Positions 22,576-33,980 are shown, counted from the stretch's first letter. The stretch: 64,000 bases of DNA from Myotis daubentonii (GCF_963259705.1 NC_081840.1:101290626-101354625), one strand, 5' to 3'. Program-made: numbers and translations. Notes: generated by a model not told the origin, from the letters alone.

Positions 22576-24909
22576 TTTTAAAAAAATATATTTTTTATTG
22601 ATTAAGATATTACATATGTGTCCTTATCCCCACGTTACCCCCTACCCCCCCCCCGCACATCCCCCCCCCCCGTTGTCCCTGTCCATTGGTTAGGCCTATA
22701 TGCTTGCATATAAGTCCTTTGGTTGATCTTTCCCCCTTACCCCCACCCTCCCCTACCTTCCCTCCAAGGCCCAACAGTCCAATCAATGCCTCTCTGTCTC
22801 TGGATCAGTCCTTGTTCATCAGTTTATGTTGTTCATTGTATTCCACAAATGAGTGAGATCATGTGGTATTTATCTGCTCGCCAGTTCCATCCATGCTGTG
22901 GCAAATGGTAAGAGTTCCTTTTTCTTCTTCCTCTTCTTAAAGAATACCTTTCAGCATTTCATATAATGCTGGTTTGGTGGTAATGAACTCCTTTAGCTTT
23001 TTCTTATCTGTGAAGCTATTTATCTGACCTTCTATTCTGAATGATAGCTTTGCTGGATAAAGTAATCTTGGTTGTAGGTTCTTGGTATTCATCACTTTGA
23101 ATATTTCTTGCCACTCCCTTCTGGCCTGCATGGTTTCTGTTGAGAAATCAGCTGACAGTCGTATGGGTACTCCCTTGTAGGTAACTGACTGTCTTTCTCT
23201 TGCTGCTTTTAAGATTCTCTCTTTGTCTTTTGCTCTTGGCATTTTAATGATGATGTGTCTTGGTGTGGTCCTCTTTGGGTTCCTTTTGTTTGGGGTTCTC
23301 TGCGCTTCCTGGACCTGTAAGTCTATTTCTTTCACCAGGTGGGGGAAGTTTTCTGTCATTATTTCTTCAAATAGGTTTTCAATATCTTGCCCTCTCTCTT
23401 CTTCTGGTATCCCTATAATTCTGATGTTGGTACGCTTGAAGTTGTCCCAGAGGCTCCTTACACTATTTTCATATTTTTTGAATCTTTTTTCTTTTTTGGT
23501 TGGGTATTTTTTGTTTCTTTGTATTTCAAATCTTTGACTTGATTCTTGGGATGCTCTTGTCTGCTGTTGGAACTCTGTATATTATTCTTTATTTCAGTCA
23601 GTGTATGCTTAATTTCTAGTTGGTCCTTTTTCATATCCTTGAGGGTCTCACTAGATTTGTTGAGGGTCTCACTAAATTTATTGGCGGTTTCCATAAAATT
23701 CTTGAAAAACCTTATAAACGTGGTTTTGAACTCTATATTCAGTTGTTTGCTTTCCTCCATTTCTGTCATTTGTGACCTGTTCCTTTGTCTTCGCATTTTT
23801 TATGTTTCCCTGTGTTGGTAGAGTGGCTTTGTGTGCTAGGTGTCCTGTAGGGCCCAGTGGCTCAGCCTCCCCAGTTACCTCAGGTGGACACTCTTGGTGC
23901 ACCCCCTTGTGGGCTTTGTGCACAGTCTTGTTGTAGTTATGCCTTGATTGTTGTAGGATCACTGGGAGGAATTGACCTCCAGGCCAATTGGCAGTGAGAA
24001 TCGGCTGTGTCTGCAGTGGGAGAACTTCTGTGCTGAAGACACCCTTCTGGGGCAAGACTTGCTTCAGTGGGGCTTTGGTGCTCACTGAGTCTGCCCCCTG
24101 GGTGTGTCCCTTATGGATCTGAGAAGTTGTAATCCGGATGGTCCCCCTCTGACCACTGGGTACACTGGCTCTTGGAGGTTACCCAGCAGGAGCTATGAAG
24201 AGAACTGCAGATTCCCCTTCCTTTTTTGGAGTTTGGAGGTGCCCTGATGAGGCCCAGCTGTGAAGCAATGCAAGCTGCTGTGGGGCCTTGGGCTTTCTCT
24301 TGGAAGTTCTGGGTCTGTGGCTCAGCTGCAGTTTGTTAAGTAATTTTCAGGTTGCAAAGGGCCAGGGCATTCATATGCAAAAGCCTCTGCCACAGCCTGG
24401 GTGTGGCGGGGTCTCAGGGAATCAAAGGGCGGAGCAAGGAACTATGGCAGATTGTCAGCCCTGCCCTAAGGGGCCGAGAGCGCCTCAGTGTCCTGATAAT
24501 TTAATTGCTGCAAGCACCTCTGAGGGAAAGCCGCCCTGGAGTTCCAAGTTCTGCCCGCTGCCAGACAGTCCAGTTTCTCCCCGTATGAGTCCTGGGTCCC
24601 CAGAAACTTCCCGGAACCGGAGTTCAGAGCAGTCGGGAGCCTGTGACTCCCTCCCAATTCAAAAAGACAGCCACATCCTCAGGTACCAGCCCCTTTCCGC
24701 GCACTCTCGAGCCTCCGTACCTTTGCACTTTACTTCCGCAGCTCCTGACCCTCAATGTGCTTTTCTCTTCCTTCTAGCTGTAGAATTTCCACTCCGCCAG
24801 CCCTCCTGTAAGTTCTGGATGATGTCCGTTCTGTCCTTTTATTGTGTTTTGAAGTTGTTGTAGGAGGCAGCAATTTCGGTGTTTCCCTATGCCGCCATCT
24901 TAGTTTCTC
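22576..24909 (-). mobile_element. Complete HAL1 (half-L1) retrotransposon, copy 1
   Basis: Flanked by the exact 14-bp duplication CCTCTGACACTCTT (22562-22575 and 24910-24923). On the minus strand it has a 5'UTR of about 1.1 kb that starts AGAAACTAAGATGGCGGC, then ORF1 (23796-22937), then directly a 3' end. No ORF2 lies between, which defines HAL1. Its 3' end (22576-22935) looks like the last ORF2 codons plus 3'UTR of the ordinary L1s in this window rather than the 3'UTR of the other HAL1 copy. It depends on L1 proteins for movement. It sits in the 5'UTR of L1-3. Confidence 0.88.
22937..23796 (-). pseudogene. HAL1-1 ORF1 (two-part, frameshifted)
   Basis: The N-terminal part (23458-23796) carries a leucine/serine-rich coiled coil (KFSETLNKSSETLKDMKKDQ). 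The C-terminal part (22937-23359) starts MTENFPHL and carries the RNA-binding fold and C-terminal domain with RRTTPRHII-like (KRTTPRHIIIKM), SADFSTETMQARREW and ITTKPALYEMLKG. The two lie in different frames, separated by about 100 bp, so at least one frameshift breaks the gene. The normal product is an ORF1p-like RNA-binding trimer. Confidence 0.8.
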
Positions 24910-25789
24910 CCTCTGACACTCTTGATGGTGGTTGCACATCTGTCTCCAGATCCTTGATCCTACCATTCTCCAGGTGTCCTTTGCCCTTCCTGGCTGCAAA
25001 TTGTCTCACCAGTTGTATCTAATTCACCAATTCCGGGTGGATGTTATTCAATTTAGTTGCTCCTTTTATCTGCTCCTGGACAAGGTGCAGGACACATCTG
25101 CCTATTCGGCCACCATTTCTCCTCCTCCTTCTGTACCACAGCTTTTTTACCCACTCATCTACTGATGAGCACTTGGCCTCTTTCCAGATCTTGGCTATTG
25201 TATATAATGCTTCTATGAACATAGGGAATTGCTTTGTTAATTCATTTTTGGATTGGTCAGTGTGAACATAAAGGAATTGAACTAATTTTTGAGTCTTGGT
25301 TTTATATTCTTCAACTTTGCTGAGTTTTTAAATTAGTACTTTTTGTGTGTGGAATCTTCAGGGTTTTATACATATAACACCATGTTGTTTGCAAATACAA
25401 TTTTTCTTCTTGTTTTACAATTTCTGTGTCTTTCATTTTTTTTCTTTGCTGATTACTCCATCTAAAACTTCTCGTAGTATGCTGAATAGTGGTGGCAAGA
25501 GTGGGCATCCTTGCCTTGTTCTTGGTCTTAGAAGAAAAGCTGTCAGTATTTTCCCATTGAATATGATGTTAGTTGTGGCTGTTCTTACATGGATTTTTAT
25601 GTTGAAGTAATATTTTTCTATTCTTAGTTTATAGAGTGCTTTTTTTTTTTATCATGAAGTGTTAATTTTTTTTTCAAATGCTTTTTCTGTATCTGTGGAG
25701 ATGATCATGTGGTTTTTATTAATTTTATTTATGTGGTATGTTACATTGTTACATACTTGATATATTATGTTGTTACATATTATTACATA

Positions 25790-26261
25790 CTAGAAGCCCA
25801 GTGCAAAAATTCATGCACAAGTGGGGTCCCTCGGCCTCGCCGATGGATTGGGCTGAAACCAGCTCTCCAACATCCCCTGAGGGGTCCCAGATTGCAAGAG
25901 GGCACAGGCCAGGCTGAGGGACTCTACTGGTGCATGATTGGGGCCGGGGATGGACGTGGGAGGTTGGCCAGCCGGGGAGGGGCTGTGGGAGGACTCCAGG
26001 ATGTGCCCGGCCCATCTCACTCAGTTCCGTTCTGCTGGACCCCAGCAGCAAGCTAACCTACCAGTCGGAGCGTCTGCCCCCTGGTGGTCAGTGAATGTCA
26101 TAGCGATTGGTTGATTGGTTGACTCTCTACCTCTTGGTAGTCAGTGCACATCATAGTGAGCGGTTGAGCAGCCCTAGCATATCATTAGCATATTACGTGA
26201 TTGGTTGAACGGACGACCGGACGACCAGAGACTTAGCATATTAGGCTTTTATTGTATAGGA
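25790..26261 (-). mobile_element. Nonautonomous Helitron, copy 2
   Basis: On the minus strand it begins TCCTATACAATAAAAGCC and ends in CTAG. The subterminal palindrome is GTGCATGAATTTTTGCAC, with host A/T at the junctions. It contains a GC-rich middle with TGGGCCGGGCACATCC-like sequence and no coding frame that looks real. It splits the RT part of L1-5. Confidence 0.88.
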
Positions 26262-26876
26262 TGTTGAGTCGTCCTATGTTCCAGGTATAAATCATACTTG
26301 GATATGTTGTGTGATCCTTTTTAAATGCCTTTGAATCTGTTTGCTTGTATTTTGTTTAGGAATTTTGCATAAATATTTATTAGGGATATTGGTCTGTGGT
26401 TTTCTTGTGTTCTTGATTAGTTTTGATATCTGGGTAATGCCTCATAGGATAGGTTTGATAGGTTCAATCCTCTTTGGTTTTTGGGAAGAGTTTTAGAAGA
26501 ATTGGTGTTATTTTTTTAAATGCTTGGTAGAATTCTTTAGTGAATTTTTCTGGGTTTGGGATTTTCATTGTCAGGAGACTTTTGGTTATTGCTTCAAACT
26601 AATCACTATTATAGGTCTGTTCAATTTATTTTTTATTTTTTTTCGTGGTTTGGCCATGGTAGGTTTTAAGTTTCTTGTAATTTATCTATTTCTGGGTTAT
26701 CCAATAATTTGGCATATAATTTGTCATAGTAATCTCTTATGGTCCTTTGTCTTTCAGTAGACATTATTGTAGTAGCTCCCTTTTTCTTCAATTTTAGCTA
26801 TTTGATTCTTTTCGCTTTTTTCTTAATTTGGCCAAGGACTTGTCACTTTTGCTGATCTTAAAAAAAAAATTCTTGG

Positions 26877-27098
26877 GCCCTAACCAGTTTGGCTCATTGG
26901 ATAGAACGTCGGCCTGCAGACTCAAGGGTCCCAGGTTCGATTCCGGTCAAGGGCATGTACCTTGGTTGTGGGAACATCCCCAGTGGGGAGTGTGCAGGAG
27001 GTAGCTGATTGATGTCTCTCTCTCTCATTGATGTTTCTAGCTCTCTGTCCCTCTCCCTTCCTCTCTGTAAAAAATCAATAAAATATATTAAAAAAAAG
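26877..27098 (+). mobile_element. VES SINE, copy 6
   Basis: The only young-type VES in plus orientation. The head GGCCCTAACCAGTTTGGCTC carries the A-box (TGGCTCATTGG), with B-box GGTTCGATTCC at 26934-26944. The GGCATGTACCTTGG block, CT-rich segment and AATAAAATATATTAAAAAAA tail follow. An imperfect A-rich duplication ending TCTTGG flanks it. It lies in L1-5. Confidence 0.9.
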
Positions 27099-27546
27099 AG
27101 TTATATCTTTTTAAAAAAACAACTCTTGGTTTCATTGATTTTCTCTGCTTTAATATTTATTATTTCCTTCCAGTTTTGCCCACTTTGTATTTAGATTGTT
27201 CTTTTTTTATTGTTTCTTTAGGTATAAGGTTAGGTTGTTAGTTTGAGATCTTCTTTTATAATGTAAACATTTACTTCTATACATTTCTTTTTATTACTGC
27301 TTTTGTTGAATCCTGTTACTTTTGCTATTTTATATTTTCTTTTTGAATTGTCTCCAGATATTTTCTAATTTTATTTGTGAATTTTTCTTTGACCCATGGG
27401 TTGTTTAGTAGCCTGCTACTTAATTTTTACGTAGTTGTGGATTTTTCCTGTGTTCTTTCTGCTATTGATTTCTAGTTTTATTCCATTAGGTTCAGGAAGA
27501 TGTTTTACATTATGTTTGTCCCCTTAAATTTGTTAAAACTTTTTTT

Positions 27547-27750
27547 AGCCCTGGAAGGTGCACCTGGAAGGTTGTGGGTTTGATTCCCGGTCAGGGCACA
27601 TACCTAGGTTGCAGGTTTGATACCCAGTTGGGGTGTCTATCGGAAGCAACTGTTCAATGTATCTCTCACATTGATGTTTCTCTCTCTCTCTTTCTCTCCC
27701 CTCCTCCCTATCTAAAACCACTATAGCAAAAACAAAAAAAATAACAAAAC
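27547..27750 (+). mobile_element. VES-like SINE, older and head-deleted, copy 7
   Basis: Plus-strand element with B-box-like GGTTTGATTCCCGGTCAGGG, the GCACATACCTAGGTTGCAGG block and a CT-rich tail followed by an A-rich end. The usual A-box part is missing or strongly altered (AGCCCTGGAAGGTGCACCTG). This indicates an old or variant SINE subfamily. Confidence 0.75.
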
Positions 27751-27962
27751 TTGTTTTGTGTCCTAATGTGTCTATTTTGGAGAATGTTCCACCTGTGCTT
27801 GAGAAGAGCAAGTATTTTTCTGTTGTTGGATGGAATATTTTATATATTCTTATTATGTCTATTAGTTCATGGTATTGGTCAAGTCTTCTGTTTCCTTATT
27901 GACATTTTGTCTGATTGTTCTACCCATAACTGAAAGTGGGTTTTTAAAATCTTATAATATTA

Positions 27963-28985
27963 CTAGAGGCCCGGTGCACAAAACTTTGTGCACTCGGGGG
28001 GGGGGGGGGGGTCCCTCAGCCTGGCCTGTGCCCTCTCGCAGTCTGGGACCCCTCGGGAGATAACGCCCTGCTGGCTTAGGCCTGCTCCTGGGTGGCAGAG
28101 GGCAGGCCTAATCCCTAGGTGCAGCCCCTGGTCAGGCTCAGAGCAGGGCCAATTGGGGTGCTGGGGTGCTGGGGCGCCGCCCCCTGTCATGCACAGAGCA
28201 GGGCAGATTGGGAGGTTGCGATGCCACCCCCAGTCACGCTCAGGGTAGGGCCCATCAGGGGGTTGAGGAGCTCCCCCCTGTCACTCAGAGAGTAGGGACG
28301 ATAGGGGATTTGGGGCGCCGCCCCCTGTCACTCACAGAGCAGGGCGGATCAGGGGGTTGGGACGCCGCCACTGTCACACTCAGGGCAGGGCCGATGGGGA
28401 GGTTATGGCTCTACCCCGTCGCACACAGAGCAGAGCCCGTGGGGGGGGGGAGGTTGTGGCGCCGCACCCTGTCACACACACAGCAGGGCCGATCAGGGGG
28501 TTGGGGCGCCGCACTCTGTCACACACAGAGCCGCAGGACGATCAGAGGTTGGGGAGCTCCCCTGTATCAGGTACAGAACAGGGCTGATCAGGAGGTTGGG
28601 GCGCCTTCCCCTGTCACAAACAGAGCAGGGCAGATAGGGAGGTTGTGGCCCCGCCCCCTATCACACGCAGACCTGCAGGGAGATCAGGGGGTTTGGGTGC
28701 TGCCCCCTGTCATGCTGATCCCGGTGCCTGGAGGCCTCTCGGCTCCACTGATCCCGATGCTGGGAGGCATATTACCCTTTTACTATATAGGGTAGAGGCC
28801 TGGTGCATGGGTGGGGCTGGCTGGTTTGCCCTGAAGGGTGTCCTGGATCAGGGTGGGGGTCCCCACTGGGGTGCCTGGCCAACCTGGGTGAGGGGATGAT
28901 GGCTGTTTGCAGCTGGTCACACACCCTTCAGGGTGGGGGTTCGCACTGGGGTACTTGGCCAGCCTGGGTGAGGGGTGTATTTTTT
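27963..28985 (-). mobile_element. Composite Helitron with minisatellites, copy 3
   Basis: The 3' terminus is at left (inverted CTAG at 27963-27966, palindrome GTGCACAAAGTTTTGTGCAC). The inside (about 28000-28760) is a degenerate tandem array of about 47-48 bp built on CAGAGCAGGGC...GGGGTTGGGGC. At 28770-28793 a Helitron-like 5' end (inverted CCCTATATAGTAAAAGGG) is followed by a second Helitron-like 3' end (inverted GGCCTCTA) and an 80-bp tandem array. The second unit stops at about 28985 without a normal 5' terminus. The same two-unit structure occurs complete at 42757-44131. Confidence 0.8.
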
Positions 28986-30191
28986 GGGCAGTTTTCATTT
29001 TAAACTCTATTTTGTCTGGTATAAAATTGGCTACCCCTACCCTCTTTAGGTTTCTGTTTACATGGAATATCTTCTTCCAGCCTTTCTCTTTTAACTTATG
29101 TCATTCCTGAGCTCTAAAGTGAGTCTGTTGTATGTAACATTTAGTTGGATCTTAAAAAAATAAATTTAACCATAATATCTGTCCTTAAATAATTTGTTTA
29201 ATTGATTTATATTTAATGTAACTGCTAATAGGGAAGGACTTACTATTGCCATTTTGTTAATTGCTTTCTCTGTCTCTTGGCTTTTTTCTTCCTCTTTACC
29301 TTGCTTGCTCTCTTCTTTTGTGTTTTGTTGATTTTTGTGTAGTGACATATTTTGATTTTCTTCTCATTTCCCTTTTTATATATTCTAAAGATACTGATTT
29401 TCTGGTTACTATTGCAATTAAATGCAACTTTTTAAAGTATAATAACCTATTTTAAACTGATAACAACTTAACTTCAATTGCATATAAAAACACATACTTT
29501 CTCCCTTCTAATATATGTTACTGATGACACAAATGACATGTTTTTATATTGCATGTTAATTAACAAATTTATGAGTTTTTATGCATTTCAATAAAAATTC
29601 TGTACCTGATTTATAAGTGATTTACTCACTTACTTTGCAATATTATAAGATTTTTGTATTTGTTGATATATTTACCTTTGCAAGGTAATTTTACATTTTT
29701 AAATGCTTTGTGTTGATATTTATTGTCCTTTTTATCAGTTGGTAGGATGCCCATCAGCAGCTTTGTAGGGAAGGTATAGCAGTGATGAACTCCCTCCACA
29801 TTTATTTTTAATCTGGGGAAGTCTTATTTTTTTTAATCTTTATTGTTCAGATTATTACAGATATCCCTCTTCCCCCCATAACTCCCCTCCACCCAGTTCC
29901 CACTCTACTTTAGGCCCTTACCACCCCACTGTCCAAGTCCATAGGTCCTGCATACATGCATATAAGATCTTTGTCCAATCTCTTCCCGCACCCCTCCAAT
30001 CCCCCTTTTCCCGGAGAATTGTCCGTCCACTCTGTTTCCCTGCTCCTGATTTTATTACATTCACCAGTTTATTTTGTTCATAGATTTTTTATTCATTTGA
30101 TTTTTAGATTCACTTGTTGATAGATGTGTATTTGTTGTCATATCGTTATTCATAATTTTTTTTTATCTTTACCTTTTCCTTCTTCCTCTTC

Positions 30192-31251
30192 TTAAAGAAT
30201 ACCCTTCAGCATTTCATACCATACTGGTTTGGTTGTGATGAACTCCTTTAGCTTTTTCTTGTCTGTGAAGTTATTTATCTGACCTTCAATTCTAAATGAC
30301 TGCTTTGCTGGGTAGAGTAATCTTGGTTGTAGGTTCTTGCTATTCATCACTTTGAATATTTCTTGCCACTCCCTTCTGGCCTGCATAGTTTCTGTTGAGA
30401 AATCAGCTGACAATCGTATGGGTACTCCCTTGTAGATAACTGTTTTTCTCTTGCTGCATTTTATATTCTCTCTTTGTCTTCTGCCCTTGACATTTTAATA
30501 GTGATGTGTCTTGGTGTGGTCTTCTTTGGATTACTCTTCTTTGGCGTTCTCCACACTTTCTGGACTTGTAAGTCTATTTCTTTCACCAGGTAGGGGAAGT
30601 TTTCTGTCATTATTTCTTCAAAAAGGTTTTTAATATCTTACTCTCTCTATTCTTCTGGCACCCCGATAATTCCGATGTTGGTACACTAAAGTTGTCCCAG
30701 AGGCTCCTTACACTATCTTCATATTTTTGGATTCTTTTTTTCTTTTTGCTCTTCTGGTTGGATGTTTTCTGCTTCCTCGTATTGCAAATCATTGATTTGA
30801 TTCTTGGGATCCTCTAGTCCAGCGATTCTCAACTTGTGGGTGGCGAACAATGAAAATACATCCTGCATATCAGATATTTACATTATGATTCACAACAGTA
30901 GCAGAATTACAGTTATGAAGTAGCAATAAAAATAATTTTATGGCTGGGGGTCACCACAACATGAGGAACTGAATTAAAGGGTCACGGCATTAAGAAGGTT
31001 GAGAACCACTGCTCTAGTCTACTGTTGAATCCCTGTATATTATTCTTTATTTCAGTCAGTGTATGCTTAATTTCTGACTGTTCCTTTTCCATTCTTTTGG
31101 CATTCTCACTAAGATCCTTGAAGGTCTCACTAAGTTCCTTGGAGGTTTCTAGAAGATACTTGAGTAACCTTATAACTGTAATTTTGAACTCTATATCCAG
31201 TAGTTTTCTTTCTTCATTTCTTTCATTTGTGACATGTTTATTTGTCTCCAC
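30192..31251 (-). pseudogene. HAL1-2 ORF1, broken and split by a hAT
   Basis: The coiled-coil part is open at 31012-31251 (ETSKELSETFKDLSENAKRM). The middle is interrupted by the hAT at 30820-31011. The C-terminal domain is readable at 30192-30413 (SADFSTETMQARREW, then ITTKPVWYEMLKG). Stops between the pieces add to the damage. The ancestral product is the ORF1p-like RNA-binding protein. Confidence 0.78.
30820..31011. mobile_element. SPIN-like nonautonomous hAT, 192 bp
   Basis: Termini CAGCGATTCTCAAC and (inverted) CAGTGGTTCTCAACC with the exact 8-bp duplication CTCTAGTC (30812-30819 and 31012-31019). The interior contains CATCCTGCATATCAGATATT and CAGTTATGAAGTAGCAA, words I remember from SPACE INVADERS (SPIN) MITEs. 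SPIN elements are known to have entered several tetrapod lineages, including vespertilionid bats, by horizontal transfer. Confidence 0.9.
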
Positions 31252-33980
31252 ATTTTGGCTGCTTCCCTGTGTTTGTTTCTATGTATTGCTTAGCTGCTAA
31301 GTCTCCTTGAGTTGATAGAGTGGCCTTGTGTCCTATAAGTGGTTCAGCCTCCCCAGTCACCTGAGGTGGACACTCTTGGTGCACCTCTTTGTGGGCTGTG
31401 TGCACAGTCTTGTTGTAGTTGAGTCTTGATTGCTGTTGGTATCACTGGGAGGAATTGACCTCTAGGCCAATTGGCTATGGGGACCAGCTGCGACAACAGT
31501 GGGAGAACTGCTATGCCGGAGACACTCTTATGGGGCAGGACTTGCTTCAGTGGGGCTTTGGTGCTCACTGAGTCTGTCACTTATGGATGTGAATAGTTGT
31601 AATCTGGTATGGTCTTGCACTGACCACTGGATACACTGGCTCTTGGATCTCCAAGGTAGTGCAAAGTCAGCCACTGCCTAGAGCCATCCAGCAGGAGCTA
31701 CAGAGTGATCTGCAGATTCCTCCTCTTTGTATGGGTTTGGAAGTGTCCAGATGAGGCCCAGCTGTGAAGCAAGGCAGTCTGGTGCTGGTGTGGCCTTGGG
31801 TCTTCTTTTGATAGCTTTGGGGTTCCCTAGTCCAGCTGCAAGCTTGTTTGACAAGTTTTAGGCTGAGAAAGGACAGGCCATTCATATGCAAAAGCCTCTG
31901 CACACAGCTTGGATGGGGTTGTAAATTGGGTAGGGCAGGGTCTCAGGGAATCTCCAGGGTGGAGCAAAGAGCAATGGCTGCCAGTCAGCCCTGTACCAGA
32001 GAGGTCCCAGCACAAGAACAATGACTGTTGCGAGCACCTCTATCTGGAAGAAAGCCACCCTGCATTCCTACCCTGATGTCAGACAGTCCAGTTTCTCCAT
32101 GTAAGTGTCTGGATCCCCCTGAGTCTCGCCTGGCACTGGAGCTCAGAGCAAGCAGGAGCTTGTATCTCCCTTCCGATTAAAAAAGTGGCACACTCGGGTG
32201 CCAGCCTGTTCTATGCTTCCGCACCTCCTACCAGTCTCAATGCGCTTTCTTCGTTACCTCTCTAGTTGTAGTTCTTCTACTCAGCCAGCCTTCCCACAGT
32301 TCTGGATGATAGTTGTAATTTTCATGTGATTGTGAGGGGCAGCAAGTACATATGTTTACCGATGCCACCATCTTGGTTCCTATCTGGGGAAGTCTTGATT
32401 TCTCCCTCATTTTTGAAGGATAGTTTTGCAAGATACAGCATTCTTCTTGATTGCATTTTTTTCTTTCAGTTCTTTGAATATGTTATTATACTCCTCCCCC
32501 CAACCTGCAGGCTATTTGGTTAGAAATTTGCTGATGATCTGATAGAAACTGCTTGTATGAAATGAGTCATTTAGATTATCTCTCTCTTTGTTGTGACTTT
32601 TGACAGTTTGATTATTGATGTATCTTGGTATATAAATCCCTTTAGATATTTTTCTAGTTGGAGTTCTTTAAGCTACTTGAATTTATATGTCCATTTTTTC
32701 CTTCAGATTTTAGAAAATTTCAGTATTTCTTCAAGTAAATTCTCTTCCCCTTTCTTTGTTCTCCTTCTTGGATTCACATAATGTGTATGTTGTTCTGCTT
32801 CTTGATATCTTATATATCCCATAGACTTGCTTACTGTTGTTGTTTTTTAAGCTTTAATTCTTTTCCCTTCTTTGTCTCAGTAAATTTGAATATCCTGTAT
32901 TGAGTTTGCTGAATCTTTTCTCTTCCTGGTCAAATTTGCTCTTGAGCCCCTATAATGAATTTTTCAAGTAAGTTACTGCATTCTTTAGTCCAGAATTTCT
33001 ATTTTGCTTTTCTTCATGGTTTATATATTTTTATTGATGTTCTCATGTTGTTCATGCATCATTTTCCTGATTTTGTTTAGTTGTCTATCTGTACTTCATT
33101 TTAACCCATTACACATCCTTAAAATGATAATTTTGAATTATTTGTCTGGCAATTCATATACTGTATTTTGGTTTCTTTAATTCTAGTTTTTGATACTTAA
33201 TTTAATTTTAATATTTGATGGTTTTCTTTTTCTTTGTCTTGTTATTTTTTGTTGTTGGAATTTTGGCATCTGAAGAATCAGCTAATTCTTCCACTTTGTG
33301 ATCTGATTTTTTTATATGAAAGATTTTTGCCAAATTGACTTAATTCTAGAGACCTCGCAAACATTTTTTTTGTGTGTAGGTGGTCCCGTGCCTAAATTGC
33401 ATATATTTATATATTGCATATAGTCTGGTATGAAAGAAATTTGTAGATTTCTATTCAGGCATTCTCCCACTATCTCCCTGTGATACTGCAGTCTGACTGG
33501 TGCTATTGTAAATCATAGTACTGGAGCTCCACCTTGTGTCTATTTATCGTACTGCAGACTTTAGTGCATGGTGGATGGCTTGTTCTTAGAGACCCTCAGC
33601 TTGGCACTGGGTTCCCTTCAGTAATACTTGGAGAGAGGCAAGAGAGAAACCAGATCCTTGGGCGGTACCCTGGAAATGTGATAAATTTGTATGTGGGTTC
33701 TAGTCCTTTCTATCCCTAAGTGAAAAATGGGAGTTCAGGAGATCCAAGTGTGCTGCCCTGCAGAGGCAGTGAAGAGGATGTGTCACGTTGAAGTGGAGAG
33801 AGTAAAATAAATTCCTACTGGGCTTTGATGTGGTTGGCTTTGTCCTCACTTGGGGCTCAGCAGCCTTTTAACTGGTTTCTGGATTTGTCATGGAGGCATC
33901 TAGTTTGTTTGATGTTAAATCTCTGTCTTCATGGGGGAAAGAGGATATCAGGCTTCCTATTTGCCATTTTGCTGAAGGAG

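Larger units (their letters stand above)
14047..25131 (-). mobile_element. Internally deleted L1 (L1-3) with split 5'UTR
   Basis: Minus-strand L1. A 75-bp piece of the RT region (14047-14121, antisense of the [11 protein letters not shown] segment) is joined directly to the endonuclease region (14122 onward), so the ORF2 middle is missing, and no 3' end is present. ORF1 lies at about 14870-15715 with frameshifts. The 5'UTR runs 15760-16426, resumes at 21463-22561, and resumes again at 24924-25131. It is interrupted by the plus-strand L1-4 and by a HAL1. The three 5'UTR pieces are collinear with the 5'UTR at 61510-64000, which supports this reconstruction. The 5' terminus (inverted) begins CAGAAGGAGGAGGAGAAATG. 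Confidence 0.75.
29826..32391 (-). mobile_element. Complete HAL1 (half-L1) retrotransposon, copy 2
   Basis: Bounded by the exact 15-bp duplication ATCTGGGGAAGTCTT (29811-29825 and 32392-32406). It has a 5'UTR (starting GGAACCAAGATGGTGGCATC), ORF1 pieces (30192-31251) and a 3' end that does not resemble the L1s. That 3' end has a TTAGATTCACTTGTTGATAG segment at about 30100-30120, which is the usual HAL1 type in my memory. No ORF2 is present. Its 5'UTR matches that of HAL1 copy 1. A SPIN-like hAT (30820-31011) later inserted into its ORF1. Confidence 0.88.
25132..33980 (-). mobile_element. Ancient L1 (L1M-like, L1-5) carrying many insertions
   Basis: Strongly diverged minus-strand L1. The ORF2 C-terminal/RT region lies at 25132-25789 and 26262-26876 (RT box reads FANN near 25380). 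The linker and endonuclease lie at 27100-27962, an ORF1-side region at 28986-29810 and 32407-33000, and a 5'UTR up to about 33980, ending CCATTTTGCTGAAGGAG. The 3'UTR is absent. It hosts two Helitrons, two VES-type SINEs and a HAL1, so it predates them. No open frame of use remains. Boundaries between its internal parts are approximate. Confidence 0.65.

Noticed and set aside
24288..24863. Plus-strand open frame of 191 codons
   Set aside because: Lies antisense in the GC-rich 5'UTR of HAL1 copy 1 and has no recognisable domain.
26877..26950. tRNA-like sequence with A and B boxes
   Set aside because: It is the head of a VES SINE, with the SINE body and tail following; not a functional tRNA gene.
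28166..28795. Open frame of 209 codons on the plus strand
   Set aside because: It runs through the Helitron minisatellite. The frame stays open only because the repeat period is near 48 bp, a multiple of three, and the GC-rich repeat lacks stops.
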